A stretch of DNA of 64,000 nt from AC-49 sp963766605. Its GTDB lineage: Bacteria; Actinomycetota; Thermoleophilia; Solirubrobacterales; Solirubrobacteraceae. The DNA lies in NCBI GenBank assembly GCA_963766605.1, contig CAVYAT010000001.1, positions 62,001 to 126,000 on the forward strand, given 5' to 3'. The position numbers and the translations under genes are program-made. Below, piece by piece: positions 9,027 through 17,465 of this stretch (the stretch's first letter is position 1; each line of letters begins with the position of its first letter). The notes below the pieces were generated by a model that ran no database searches, was not told the origin of the DNA, and saw only the letters and a list, made by a program, of their open reading frames with translations.

Positions 9027-10085
9027 TTACTCGCAGGCGAGGCCGTCGTGGTCTCGGTCGAGCTTGGGGTTGGCCGCATAGTCGGCGGTTCCGCGTCGCA
9101 GCGGTGCGAGGCCGGCGGCACGAACGGCGGCGCAGTTGGCGAACACGCGGCCGTGACCGGCCGGGGCGGGTGCCGCCTCCGGTCTGGAGATCGGCTTTGG
9201 TTGGTTCGGCGGAGCGCGGTGGGGCGCGACGATGGGGGACGGCGCGTGGCCGCTCTTCGGAAGCTTCTGGCTCGGGCAGGCCCTGAGGACCCTGACCATG
9301 GCATCGTGCTCGGCCCGCGTGACCCACGCGTGATACTTGCGCTTCACGGCGATCTGGCGCGCGACATAGCGGCACCGGAAAGCCTTGTTGGCCGGCAGCC
9401 AGGTCGCCGAATCCCCGTCGCCTTTCTGGCGGTTCGCAGCGGCGCCGACCGAGAGCAACTCGAGCGGATCGTTCGCAAACGCCACGCGACGGGCCGCTGA
9501 CCACTGCTGTGCCCCCGTCTGCCACGCATCGCCGAGCGCGACGACGTGGTCGATGTCGACTTCTGACGCACCGCCCCGGACGAACGTGGTCGCCGCCGCG
9601 GTGTAGGGGTCGTTCAGGCGCCCGCTCCGAACCCTGCATGTGTTCCCGACAGCGAAGGTCTTGCGCGACAGGTCGCGGCGCAAGATCCGGTCGCGCGTAT
9701 CGCAGCCGTCCACCGTCAGCCACCCGTCACCAAACCGCTCGCGGCTGTAACCGGTCATCGGCGCGCGGCCCTTGATGGGAAGCTTCGCGAGCGCAGCAAC
9801 CGCACTCCCAGCGGTCTCCGACCGCTTCGCCGCGGTGGTTGTCTTGCTGGCCGCGGGCGATGTCGTCGCCACGGTCGATTCGGCGCGCCGCGATGACGAC
9901 ACGACCGAAGTAGAGCTCGAGGACGCCGTGGTTGACCCCCCGCCAGCGCACCCGCCGATGACGATCGGCACGGACAGCAGCCCCGTCAGCGTCACCACCA
10001 CAATCCAGACGGGGTGTCGCTCGAGGAAACCGTCCATGCCGCCCATGAACCATCCCACCCCAACGAGAATCACGCTCCACGTCAC
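9027..10085 (-). CDS. Secreted HNH-like (DUF1524/GmrSD-type) nuclease with excalibur domain
   Basis: A 352-residue protein starting at GTG 10085. A hydrophobic segment at ~26-45 ends in VIGGC, compatible with a lipobox, and is followed by a Ser/Thr linker. The DUF1524-like beta-beta-alpha-metal core is at 170-255: DIDHVV at 177-182 (catalytic His) and NDPLELLSV with the later Asn of the HNH core. The last 40 residues form an excalibur calcium-binding domain (FANCAAVRAAG ... DRDHDGLACE). The combination indicates an anchored or secreted DNase acting outside the membrane, as in many actinobacteria. It is a single gene with no evident operon partner. Confidence 0.88.
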   Translation of the reverse strand: MTWSVILVGVGWFMGGMDGFLERHPVWIVVVTLTGLLSVPIVIGGCAGGGSTTASSSSTSVVSSSRRAESTVATTSPAASKTTTAAKRSETAGSAVAALAKLPIKGRAPMTGYSRERFGDGWLTVDGCDTRDRILRRDLSRKTFAVGNTCRVRSGRLNDPYTAAATTFVRGGASEVDIDHVVALGDAWQTGAQQWSAARRVAFANDPLELLSVGAAANRQKGDGDSATWLPANKAFRCRYVARQIAVKRKYHAWVTRAEHDAMVRVLRACPSQKLPKSGHAPSPIVAPHRAPPNQPKPISRPEAAPAPAGHGRVFANCAAVRAAGLAPLRRGTADYAANPKLDRDHDGLACE

Positions 10086-10443
10086 ACCGAGCTGAGACTC
10101 AGATGCCCACCGACGGTCTCACCGTGCACGTCCGGGAACGACGAGACGGCCGCCCCGAAGACGACCCTCTCGCGAGATTCCGCTTTCGACCTACGCTTAG
10201 TGCCCTTCCGCAGCCGCCTTGATCCAGGGCCTCCGTTTGCGCTTTGATCCGATCACGCGTACCCGGTCGTAGGCGACCCACCGATGGCGACGTGCGACGG
10301 CGACATTCTTGTGCGAGCACGCGGCGTTGCCGACCGACCCGACCATCAGAGCCAAGCACCCCGTGAGCCGCTCGGATGCCGCCGGCCGGGGACAGACGTT
10401 GAGACGCTGGGCGCTCCGCTGAGGAAGTCGGTCTCGACAAGAA
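10086..10443. other. Intergenic region, no supported gene
   Basis: This 358-bp stretch separates the nuclease and the HD-domain gene. Short overlapping reading frames exist on the minus strand. One (about 49 codons, 10346 to 10197, ending GSKRKRRPWIKAAAEGH) could be a remnant or a tiny basic protein. I see no ribosome-binding site or family match to support it. Confidence 0.5.
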
Positions 10444-11418
10444 TCAGCTCGGCCCGCGCTCGACCCGCTCGGCGTACTGGGAGATCGGGGGCTCGAGGGC
10501 GTAGATCGCCTCGCGGAGCTCGGCGGCGACCGGCGCTGCGGCACCTACGACCCGTTCGCAAGCCTCGCGAAGATCGCCCTGATCCTCGGCGACCAGCCAC
10601 GCGACCTCGGCAGGTTCGACGTACTCGAGCCGGAGGCCACCGAGGTCGGTTGCGATGAGATCCTCGAGGTCTGCGTCGACGTCCGGGCAGTAGTCACCGC
10701 CGCTGCCAACGTGTGCGCACACCAAGAGCGCGCGCGGCTCAAACCGAACGACGAGCGGGCAGCCCGGCCAGTCCACCAGCGCGCCGCGAGAGCTGTCGTC
10801 ACTTTCGTAGCGCCAAAACTCACACGGGTGGCCAAGCCACGCGACGCGATCCTCGCGGTCGACCATCCGGTTGATGTCGCGGACGGTGCGGTCGAGTTCG
10901 TCCGCCAAGCGGCCGGGGAGGCGGCGCACAAACACGTCGCGCAGTGAGCCGTAGTACCAGAGCTGGTCTTCCGCACCACGGTTGAACCGCTGCCACAGCT
11001 CGTCACCGTGCTCGCGAAGGTCGCCGAGAATCGAGCGGGCGTTGTGAAGCTTGTCCGCGGCGGAGACGAGCAGCACCGGCGCCGGCGCCGATTGCAGGTG
11101 CGCGAGATACCGCTCCTTGCGCAGCCGCCAGTCCTCCTTCTCCGCTGCGGTCGTGTCGCTGCAGCCCTCGACGATCGCGGCGACCTCCGCACCGAAGCGC
11201 TCCTCGATCTCCGTCAACGCGGCAATACCGCCGCCGTCCTCGACCACGTCGTGCAACAGCGCGCCGAGCGCCTCGGTCTCGTGGCCACCGCTCTCGAGAA
11301 CAACCGAGCAGACCGCGAGCAAATGGGCGAGGTAGGGGATCTCGGTCCCTTTGCGCAGCTGCCCCTCGTGATGGGCGCGCGCGTACTCCAGGGCCTCGGT
11401 GAACCTCGCCGTCAGCAT
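10444..11418 (-). CDS. HD-domain phosphohydrolase, RelA/SpoT-HD-like
   Basis: A 324-residue protein. Residues 1-150 follow the SpoT/MESH-type HD hydrolase pattern: FTEALEYARAHHEGQLRKG at the start, YLAHLLAV with the first metal His, LGALLHDVVEDGG with the HD pair, and later ADKLHNARSI. No synthetase (TGS/RelA) module is present, so it should act as a small nucleotide pyrophosphohydrolase or phosphohydrolase. The C-terminal ~140 residues (LVDWPGCPLVVRFEPRALLV) match nothing I know. The ATG at 11418 overlaps the preceding gene by 7 bp, so the pair is co-transcribed. Confidence 0.85.
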   Translation of the reverse strand: MLTARFTEALEYARAHHEGQLRKGTEIPYLAHLLAVCSVVLESGGHETEALGALLHDVVEDGGGIAALTEIEERFGAEVAAIVEGCSDTTAAEKEDWRLRKERYLAHLQSAPAPVLLVSAADKLHNARSILGDLREHGDELWQRFNRGAEDQLWYYGSLRDVFVRRLPGRLADELDRTVRDINRMVDREDRVAWLGHPCEFWRYESDDSSRGALVDWPGCPLVVRFEPRALLVCAHVGSGGDYCPDVDADLEDLIATDLGGLRLEYVEPAEVAWLVAEDQGDLREACERVVGAAAPVAAELREAIYALEPPISQYAERVERGPS

Positions 11419-11780
11419 TCGCCTTCCTGCCTCAGGTCGCTGTTCTGCGCCCGGTTGACGATCATGCCGCTGCGGTCGATCGTCGGCGACTCCCAATAGC
11501 GCCACCCGTCGATGTTCAGGTAGCGGTAGGTCGTCCGCAGGAAGCGCCCGTTGTACCCGTAGTAGGTGATCAGCTCGATGAAGCGAGCGTAGTCGTCCTG
11601 GCGCGCGTCCGGCACCCACTCCCGCAGGCAGTATTGGTGCGGGTAGAGCGGCACGGTCTTGGCCACCGTGAAGCGGCATACGGCGATGAAGGCCCGGGCG
11701 AAGGGCAGTTGATCGTCGGGACACTCGGTCGGCCGCTGCAGCAGCTCGACCTTCGCCCCCGGGGTGAACATGCTCGGCAT
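11412..11780 (-). CDS. Hypothetical protein, co-transcribed with HD hydrolase
   Basis: A 122-residue soluble protein rich in aromatic residues (YYGYNGRFLRTTYRYLNIDGWRYW) with no recognised motif. It starts at ATG 11780 and overlaps the HD-domain gene by 7 bp, pointing to a shared role or control. The coding character is convincing: the composition is even, no better frame exists, and the overlap is coupled. Function unknown. Confidence 0.7.
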   Translation of the reverse strand: MPSMFTPGAKVELLQRPTECPDDQLPFARAFIAVCRFTVAKTVPLYPHQYCLREWVPDARQDDYARFIELITYYGYNGRFLRTTYRYLNIDGWRYWESPTIDRSGMIVNRAQNSDLRQEGEC

Positions 11781-11849
11781 GCCTTAGAGGTCGCGGCGCG
11801 ATCCGCACGTCTGACGTCAGACCCCGTTGCTGACCGGCGACTCGGATGC

Positions 11850-12377
11850 ATGGACCTTGAACTTCCGGACTTCCGCGTCACGATCAGCCGCAACGGAACC
11901 GTCCGGCTCGTCGATTGGCGGCACCGGCTCGTCACCGGCGGGCCGCTGCACACGCTGCTCGACGCCCGCGCCCGCGCCGGCTTCTGTGTCGCGGACCTCA
12001 ACGTGATCCGCGGTGACGATGGGACGGCGCGCGAGGTCGTCGTCGACTTTCTCTGCGGTGATCGCCCTGCCCACCGCGCCGCCCTCACACGCTGGTCCGC
12101 CCACGTCGGGTACACGCGGCTGTGGATGGACGGTGAGGTCGTCGACCTCGAGCCCTGCCCCGGCGGACGGGTCGAGACGCGCTGCACCGGGTGCCGCGTG
12201 CGGTTCGTCGACGCCGACGCCTCGTTCTGGGAGGTCGTGCGCATGCGCGGCGCCTTCCCCGGAGCGTGCTGCCTGTGCGGGTCCGACCTCCCGCAGTGGT
12301 CACCCGCGCGTCAGACCGCCGCCACGAGCCGCGACCCAGAGCCAACTGCAGATCAGAGGAGAACTTCATGCACGTGA
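11850..12377 (+). CDS. Hypothetical protein with C-terminal zinc-ribbon-like cysteines
   Basis: A 175-residue protein read from ATG 11850 (MDLELPDFRVT). Codons further upstream are open but look non-coding and overlap the divergent gene. The N-terminal ~110 residues resemble a small beta-rich domain (TRLWMDGEVVDLEPCPGG). The C-terminal third has CTGC (about residues 113-116) and CCLC (about 142-145), a CxxC pair spacing suitable for zinc. It is the last gene before the left attachment copy, so probably chromosomal. Function unknown. Confidence 0.65.
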   Translation: MDLELPDFRVTISRNGTVRLVDWRHRLVTGGPLHTLLDARARAGFCVADLNVIRGDDGTAREVVVDFLCGDRPAHRAALTRWSAHVGYTRLWMDGEVVDLEPCPGGRVETRCTGCRVRFVDADASFWEVVRMRGAFPGACCLCGSDLPQWSPARQTAATSRDPEPTADQRRTSCT

Positions 12378-12406
12378 ACGCACATGCTGATGTTGAAGTT
12401 CGTGAG

Positions 12407-12448
<42 letters not shown>

Positions 12449-12503
12449 AGCGGCTTTTTGGCTTGGTAGAGCCAAATATCAGGCTAGTCGGGTGCGCTCA
12501 AGT

Positions 12504-12540
12504 GGTCTCAGTTGTGATGGGATTCGCTCCGGTTGAGACC
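12504..12540. promoter_or_regulatory. Inverted GGTCTCA/TGAGACC repeats near integrase (possible arm-type sites)
   Basis: GGTCTCA at 12504-12510 faces TGAGACC at 12534-12540, and a third copy, GGTCTCA, lies at 12670-12676 just before the integrase start. The placement between the att core and the integrase gene suits accessory (arm-type) recombinase or excisionase binding sites, or an autoregulatory operator. Function is inferred from position only. Confidence 0.45.
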
Positions 12541-12560
12541 AAGAACAAGACAACGGTTGA

Positions 12561-12604
12561 AATTGGGGGGTGGGATGTTGCGCGGTCGCGCGACATGGGG
12601 ATTG
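12561..12604 (+). repeat. Conserved leader repeat upstream of integrase 1
   Basis: The tract AATTGGGGGGTGGGAT, a short variable part, then CGCGCGACATGGGG is repeated at 23479-23523 upstream of the excisionase/integrase remnant of element B. At the first site it lies about 90 bp before the integrase start, and at the second immediately before the excisionase start. It is probably a shared promoter or recombinase-binding leader of related elements. Confidence 0.55.
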
Positions 12605-12695
12605 GTGCGTCCTGTTCCCTCCTCCCAACGGCTGCTCGGGTTCTCGGATCGGACCGGGCGCGCTCCCATGGTCTCATTCGATTCAAGGAGCGATG

Positions 12696-13913
12696 ATGGG
12701 CAAGGCTGAACAGGCGCGACGGTCATACGGGACAGGCAGTCTTCAGGCGCGGGCGGACAAGCACGGCCGCGAGACCTACTACGCGAGGTTCTGGGTCGGC
12801 GGCCGCCAGGTCCGCCGCCGCCTCGGGGTCAAGCGCTCACCGCTGGTGCCGGGCGGGTTGACGCGTCAGCAGGCCGAGCGGGCGCTGGCGAGGTTGATCG
12901 ATGAGCAATCGCGGTTGGTGCCGTTGTCGGAGCGCATCGACGTCGCGCGCGCCGGCGACCGGTACATCACCCATCTGCAGGAGGTGATGAATCGCAAGCC
13001 GACGACGATCCAGGACTACCGCATCGTCCTGAGAAAGCACCTCGCCCCGTTCTTTGCCGGCCGCTCCCTGGACCGCATCGACGTGCCGATGGTCGACTCG
13101 TACCTGGTGGCCAAGCAGCGCTCCGGGTTGGCGAGCAAGACGGTCGCCAACCACCTGACGTTCCTGCACGGCATCTTCCGCTACGCGATGAAGAAGGGCT
13201 GGGCCCACGCCAACCCCGTCGCCGCCGTCGACCGGCCCCGCGACACGGACGCCGACCCCGACATCCGCTACCTCAGCCACGAGGAGGTCGAAGCGCTGAT
13301 CCGGGCCGTCGAGATCGATGACGAGTTCGCCGGCATCGAACGCCCCTTGTACCTCGTCGCCGCGACCGCCGGCCTGCGCCAAGGGGAACTCGTCGCGCTG
13401 CGCTGGCGTGACGTGGACTGGTCGGCCGGTGTGATCCGTGTGCGGCGCAACTACACCCGCGGCGAGTGGGGAACACCGAAGTCGCGGCGCTCAAGCCGCG
13501 CCGTGCCGATGATCAGCCGCACCGCCGGCGAGCTCGAGCGGCTTTTCCAGCGCTCGGCCTACCAGGCCGACGACGACCTCGTGTTCGCCCACCCCGTGCT
13601 GGGCACACCATTGGACGCCTCCAAGCTGCGCAAGCGCTTCAAGACGGCCCTCGACAGGGCGGGGGTGCGCCCGATCCGCTTCCACGACCTGCGCCACACG
13701 TTCGGGACCCAGGCCGCCGCGGCCGGTGTCCCGATTCGGACCCTGCAGGAATGGATGGGTCACCGCGACTACAAGACCACCCTCGTCTACGCCGACTACG
13801 CCCCCCACACCCAGGAGCAGGAGATGCTCGAAGGCGCCTTCGAGGCGCTCACCTCGCCGCGGGACCAGTTGCTCAAGGATGAGTCCGAGGCGGCCGATGA
13901 TGAACCGACGTGA
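12696..13913 (+). CDS. int: Tyrosine recombinase (phage-type integrase) of element A
   Basis: A 405-residue integrase. N-terminal SYGTGSLQARADKHGRE is an AP2-like arm-binding domain, a core-binding SAM-like domain lies around residues 85-180, and the catalytic domain runs from ~195. The visible catalytic residues are Arg in GLRQGEL, HDLRHTFG (His-x-x-Arg), GHRDY (His) and the Tyr nucleophile in TTLVYADY. AAGGAG at 12685-12690 favours the ATG at 12696 over the adjacent ATG at 12693. The gene points away from the att copy at 12407, as usual for tRNA-integrating elements. It is closely related to the broken integrase at 23788-24987. Confidence 0.92.
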   Translation: MGKAEQARRSYGTGSLQARADKHGRETYYARFWVGGRQVRRRLGVKRSPLVPGGLTRQQAERALARLIDEQSRLVPLSERIDVARAGDRYITHLQEVMNRKPTTIQDYRIVLRKHLAPFFAGRSLDRIDVPMVDSYLVAKQRSGLASKTVANHLTFLHGIFRYAMKKGWAHANPVAAVDRPRDTDADPDIRYLSHEEVEALIRAVEIDDEFAGIERPLYLVAATAGLRQGELVALRWRDVDWSAGVIRVRRNYTRGEWGTPKSRRSSRAVPMISRTAGELERLFQRSAYQADDDLVFAHPVLGTPLDASKLRKRFKTALDRAGVRPIRFHDLRHTFGTQAAAAGVPIRTLQEWMGHRDYKTTLVYADYAPHTQEQEMLEGAFEALTSPRDQLLKDESEAADDEPT

Positions 13914-13935
13914 TGTACACACAATGTATGTACAT
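13913..13935. promoter_or_regulatory. Palindromic operator upstream of toxin-antitoxin pair
   Basis: ATGTACA (13913-13919) and TGTACAT (13929-13935) form a perfect inverted repeat with a 9-bp spacer, 18 bp before the antitoxin start. Ribbon-helix-helix antitoxins of the DUF1778 type repress their own promoter through such palindromes, so autoregulation by the product of 13954-14223 is likely. Confidence 0.7.
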
Positions 13936-13953
13936 CGTGGTAGAGTTCGACGC

Positions 13954-14223
13954 ATGGCCACCGTGACCAGGACAGCCCGACGCAACCTTCGTGTCTCCCC
14001 CAGCGACGACGAGCTGTTCCGGCGTGCCGCCGCGCAGGTCGGCGAGTCGGTGTCCGAGTTCCTCGTCGAAAGCGGCCGTACTCGCGCCGAGGTGATCCTC
14101 GCGGACCGCACCGAGTTCGCGCTCGACGCCAAGACGTGGAAGGCGTTCAACGACGCACTCGAGCGGCCCGCCGAGATCAAGCCCGCCGTCGTCGAGCTCA
14201 TGCGCCGCCCACGCCCCGAATAG
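13954..14223 (+). CDS. DUF1778 ribbon-helix-helix antitoxin (TacA-like)
   Basis: An 89-residue protein with NLRVSPSDDELFRRAA near the N-terminus (the RHH strand and first helix) and SVSEFLVESGRTRAEVIL, the second helix typical of DUF1778 antitoxins. The C-terminal tail RTEFALDAKTWKAFNDALE is the segment that wraps the acetyltransferase toxin in this family. It is followed without a gap by a GNAT toxin starting at the base after its stop. A perfect palindrome lies just upstream. The role is to neutralise the toxin and repress the operon. Assignment is firm on domain order and context. Confidence 0.9.
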   Translation: MATVTRTARRNLRVSPSDDELFRRAAAQVGESVSEFLVESGRTRAEVILADRTEFALDAKTWKAFNDALERPAEIKPAVVELMRRPRPE

Positions 14224-14751
14224 GTGCCGCGCTTCAGCGACCCCAAACCACTCGCCGTCCACCACGACGTCGAGACGTTCGACTGCGGCGTCGAGTCGCT
14301 CAACACCTGGCTCGCACGGCACGCCCTGCAGGCCGCGACCGTCGGCTCCGCGCGGACCTTCGTGATCACCGACACCAAACAGGCCCGCGTCGTCGGCTAC
14401 CACGCCCTGGCAGCCGCCTCCATCACCCACGCCGACGCCACCGGGCGCGCGGCGAAGGGCATGCCTCGCCACCCCATCCCCGCCGCGCTGCTCGCACGCC
14501 TCGCCGTCGACACCAGCGTCCAAGGACGCGGCATCGGCGCCTGGCTCCTACGCGACGCCATGCTCCGCACGCTTACCGCCGCCGACGAACTCGGCATCCG
14601 CGTCCTGCTCGTCCACGCCATCAACCAGGACGCCCGGGCCTTCTACCAACGCCACGACTTCGAACCCTCACCAACCGACCCGCTCAACCTCCAAATCCTC
14701 ATCAAGGACATCCGCGCCTCGATCGCAGGCGACGCGGAACAGAAGCGCTGA
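14224..14751 (+). CDS. GNAT-family acetyltransferase toxin (TacT-like)
   Basis: A 175-residue GNAT protein starting with GTG immediately after the antitoxin stop. FDCGVESLNTWL near residue 20 is the typical N-terminus of TacT/AtaT-type toxins, and LARLAVDTSVQGRGIGAWLL carries the acetyl-CoA loop (Q/RxxGxG/A). AFYQRHDFEPS contains the conserved Tyr. Toxins of this class acetylate the aminoacyl moiety of charged tRNAs and stop translation. Paired with the DUF1778 antitoxin, it probably stabilises element A. Target tRNA unknown. Confidence 0.9.
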   Translation: MPRFSDPKPLAVHHDVETFDCGVESLNTWLARHALQAATVGSARTFVITDTKQARVVGYHALAAASITHADATGRAAKGMPRHPIPAALLARLAVDTSVQGRGIGAWLLRDAMLRTLTAADELGIRVLLVHAINQDARAFYQRHDFEPSPTDPLNLQILIKDIRASIAGDAEQKR

Positions 14752-14844
14752 TGGACCAGCCCGCCTCATGCCGCCCACCCCGTTTCAGGTGAAGCAGGTC
14801 GGCGACGAGCTCGCAACTAGCCGCCCATGCGAAGCACCGTAGAA

Positions 14845-14873
14845 CGGGCCCGCGACCACCGTGGCCACGGGCC
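14845..14873 (-). terminator. Probable terminator of ssb
   Basis: GGGCCCGCG at 14846-14854 and CACGGGCCC at 14865-14873 form a stem with one mismatch, 13 bp beyond the ssb stop on the minus strand. There is no clear U-tract, so it may be a factor-assisted or bidirectional hairpin between the converging toxin and ssb genes. Confidence 0.45.
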
Positions 14874-14886
14874 CATCGTTTGGCGG

Positions 14887-15222
14887 CTACGCCGCCGTCG
14901 GCTCCTGATCGGCGCCGTTGCGCGGCGCCGACAGGAAGTCGACGTTGCCGACCACGGCGTGCGCGGAGCGCTTGGAGCCGTCGTCGGCCGGCCACTCGCG
15001 GTACTCCAAGCGACCGGTGACGCCGACCAGCCAACCCTTGGACAGATGGCGGGCGCACGCCTCGCCGCTCTTGCCCCAGACGCTGACGTCGACATAGCCG
15101 ACGCTGTTGGACCGGCCCATTGCGTCGACCGCGATCCGAATCGCGCAGACCGGATCTCCGCCGGTGGTGTGCCGCAGCTCGGGGTCACGAACGAGGCGGC
15201 CAATGAGCGTGATGGTGTTCAT
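14887..15222 (-). CDS. ssb: Single-stranded DNA-binding protein (short SSB)
   Basis: A 111-residue OB-fold protein starting at ATG 15222. TLIGRLVRDPELRHT is the first strand pair, then CAIRIAVD, YVDVSVWGKSGEACARHL and GWLVGVTGRLEYREW complete the core. The acidic C-terminal tail (DDDIPF type) of housekeeping SSBs is absent and the end is QEPTAA, so it resembles SSBs carried by mobile elements. The longer in-frame start at 15366 lies in duplicated non-coding sequence and is rejected. It would protect single-stranded DNA during element transfer or replication (inference). A decayed copy is at 2086-2334. Confidence 0.9.
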   Translation of the reverse strand: MNTITLIGRLVRDPELRHTTGGDPVCAIRIAVDAMGRSNSVGYVDVSVWGKSGEACARHLSKGWLVGVTGRLEYREWPADDGSKRSAHAVVGNVDFLSAPRNGADQEPTAA

Positions 15223-15544
15223 CTCAATGTTCTCCTGGGCTTCGGTGGTTGGTGAGACAAGGCAGCCCATGCACCGCCACCGCAGGTCAAGCAGGCACGA
15301 AGTGCCAGGCCGCCAGGCGCTTGACCTGAGGGCAGCGGTGCGAAACTGGCAGCCGACTCGACCCAACCACCGAGCCCCGGAGGCTAGAAGTCAGTCCTCG
15401 TCACAAGTCAGCGACAACGGGCGCTCGCCCCCTGTTCGGACCACCGTGGACCTCACAACCGACCGATCAGCAGCAGCGCTGAGCGCAATCCCTCAGCAAC
15501 AGCCGGTTCGGGATGCAGCTCGCCCCGTCTGAAGACCTGCGGAC
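15223..15544. other. ssb upstream region (duplicated) and spacer
   Basis: The first ~165 bp (15223-15390) are repeated upstream of the ssb pseudogene at 2335-2500. The tract AAGCAGGCACGAAGTGCCAG... contains short inverted repeats around GGCACxxxGTGCC that may be a hairpin or operator. The remaining 150 bp hold no reading frame I can support. Confidence 0.5.
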
Positions 15545-17356
15545 TCACCACCAAGCGCCTCCGTTGACCGGGACGCGCTCGGCGTTCGTCGTGCAGTGCA
15601 GTTCACCTTCGCCGCCGTGGGGCGCGGGGAACGTGTCGAAGAATCGTATGGCGACGCCCTTGTCCGCGAATGCTCGCCGGATCGCGGGGGCGAGGGCCGG
15701 CGATCGATGGGGCGCTGGAACGATGAAGTTACGGCCTCGCACGTGAAGGCCGTTGACGCTGTTGGCGCTCCATGCGGTCAGCCCGGGATGCAACGCCGCG
15801 GCCAGACCGCCGCTCAACGAGGTGGCACGGGCGAACAGCACCGGCACGCGGATGACGCCGGTGTCCCCGCGGCCGAGCCCGAGCGCTCGCCGGAGGGTCC
15901 GCTCGACCGTGACCATGTGCGTTGCGGCCTGCTGCGTGGCCGTGTGAATGGACGGCGGGATTCGCTTGTCGTGTCTGGTCAGGCGCAGCGCGAGCGCCGG
16001 GTCGGCGAGTACGAGCGCCCAGCCCCGGGGGGTCGCGGCGGGGACGAAGGACGCGATCTCGTCGACGTGTCCGACGTCCAGCCACCGGACGGGGAGCTCG
16101 ACGACCGGCTGGGCCTGCGCGCGGAGCATGGCGGCGAACTGGTCGCGGCCCTTCGGTGGAGCCGAGAGCAGGATCCGGCCGGCGGGCGCGCCAGGGACGG
16201 GAGGTGTCGCTTCGAGTGCTCCGGACGCGTCGAATTCCGGGCGACCGTCCGTCAGCGCGCCGAGTCGCGGCATCAGGGCGCCGCGCCCGGGGCCGACGTA
16301 GGTCCGCAGCTCGGACATCAGATGCACGACCGCGGGATTGCGCGCCGATAGCTCCCCGAACTGGATCGTCGGTTCGTCGGCCAGCGCGACCTGCATCGAC
16401 TGGATGCCGCCCGGCGATGTCGCGCGCGGCACGGCGGCCGTCATGACCTCGAGGTGGTCCTGCATCCACGCGACGCCGATGTTGACCCGCGCGATCGGCG
16501 GGCCCCCGGCGCCGAGGCGCAGAGCCGTGGGCAGTCGGCGGACGTAGTCGGCTTCCTCGTGGGCGTAGGCGCGCTGGGCCCGGATCCGAGCGCGCGCCGC
16601 CGTGCGGCCGCGGTGATCGCCGGGCCTTACCGCAGACAGCAGCGCGGTAAGAGCACGTGAGTAGGACAGGTCGATGGCGCGTTTCGATGCAGGGACGGCG
16701 GTGTAGATCCGCGTCGCATCCGCCGCACCGGAGGTCGCGATGAGGGGAGCCACGCGCAGCGTGACCGCGTCCACCGATGAGGCGTCGCCGTCAATCTCTG
16801 CAGCGATGTGGAGCTCGCCGTCGAACGCGTCGTGCGCGTGGGCCGGCTCGAGCGCTTCGACCCACAGCACCACGCCGGCCCGAAGCGTCGCGGCGTCCAG
16901 GGTGATCGACGTCCCGTCCTGTCCGGCGCCGTGGAGCCGGCCGCGGCCGGCATACGGGCCGGTCAGCGCAATCGTCGCGTGATCGCCGTCGGCGATCCCC
17001 GAGATCGGCATGACGTCCAGCGGCGCCATGTCCGCTCGATCGGCCGGTCCGTCGACCCCGGGCGTGGCGGCGTCGGAGCAGTCGATGAGCGCGTTGAGCG
17101 TCACTTTCGCCTTCAGCAGCCGCCGCCAGTAGGCCGGGCAGCGCCCCGCGTCGTCGTCGAGGTTCGGCAGCACGAGCGCCCCTGCCGCGAGCGTCGCCGT
17201 CCGTTTGCCGGGTTCGTCTGCGGCCGTCACGCGCCCGTCGCGGTTGGCATCGACCCGCAGGTCGAGCCGCGTCGCGGTCGCGGCCGTGCCGGTCGCGGCG
17301 AGCACGCTGACGGTCAGACACACGACGACCAGCGCCCCGCGTCGGAGCGAGGGCAT
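15545..17356 (-). CDS. Secreted bacterial protein-arginine deiminase (PAD family)
   Basis: A 603-residue protein from ATG 17356 with a signal peptide (SLRRGALVVVCLTVSVLAATGTAA). A calcium-loop-like DANRDGRVTAADE follows at ~36-48 and VLPNLDDDAGRCP at ~62, both typical of the bacterial PAD N-terminal region. The deiminase domain has the catalytic set in order: WMQD at 297-300 (Asp), GHVDE at 429-433 (His and Asp) and ELHCTTN at 585-591 (Cys nucleophile). The family converts protein arginine to citrulline with calcium. Export implies action on extracellular proteins. It is transcribed divergently from an HxlR regulator across a palindrome-rich intergenic region. Confidence 0.87.
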   Translation of the reverse strand: MPSLRRGALVVVCLTVSVLAATGTAATATRLDLRVDANRDGRVTAADEPGKRTATLAAGALVLPNLDDDAGRCPAYWRRLLKAKVTLNALIDCSDAATPGVDGPADRADMAPLDVMPISGIADGDHATIALTGPYAGRGRLHGAGQDGTSITLDAATLRAGVVLWVEALEPAHAHDAFDGELHIAAEIDGDASSVDAVTLRVAPLIATSGAADATRIYTAVPASKRAIDLSYSRALTALLSAVRPGDHRGRTAARARIRAQRAYAHEEADYVRRLPTALRLGAGGPPIARVNIGVAWMQDHLEVMTAAVPRATSPGGIQSMQVALADEPTIQFGELSARNPAVVHLMSELRTYVGPGRGALMPRLGALTDGRPEFDASGALEATPPVPGAPAGRILLSAPPKGRDQFAAMLRAQAQPVVELPVRWLDVGHVDEIASFVPAATPRGWALVLADPALALRLTRHDKRIPPSIHTATQQAATHMVTVERTLRRALGLGRGDTGVIRVPVLFARATSLSGGLAAALHPGLTAWSANSVNGLHVRGRNFIVPAPHRSPALAPAIRRAFADKGVAIRFFDTFPAPHGGEGELHCTTNAERVPVNGGAWW

Positions 17357-17392
17357 GTGCCGAGGGTGTGTCCGGGGTGTGTGTCGTCTGTC

Positions 17393-17452
17393 GTTTCGCA
17401 TTTCGAAACAGCATTGCATTTCGGATTTCGAAATGCAACACTTCGAAATAAG
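17393..17452. promoter_or_regulatory. Divergent promoter region with three HxlR-type operators
   Basis: Between the deiminase and HxlR genes are GTTTCG-CATTT-CGAAAC (17393-17409), GCATTTCG-GATTT-CGAAATGC (17416-17436) and CTTCGAAATAAG (17441-17452). All share a TTTCGAAA-like core. Repeated palindromes in a divergent intergenic region next to a winged-helix gene suggest autoregulation and control of the deiminase by the HxlR protein. Confidence 0.7.
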
Positions 17453-17465
17453 AAACGGATCCGCC

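Noticed and set aside
10197..10346. Possible 49-aa basic protein on the minus strand
   Set aside because: No ribosome-binding site, no homology recognised, and flanked by non-coding sequence. Mentioned only within the intergenic entry.
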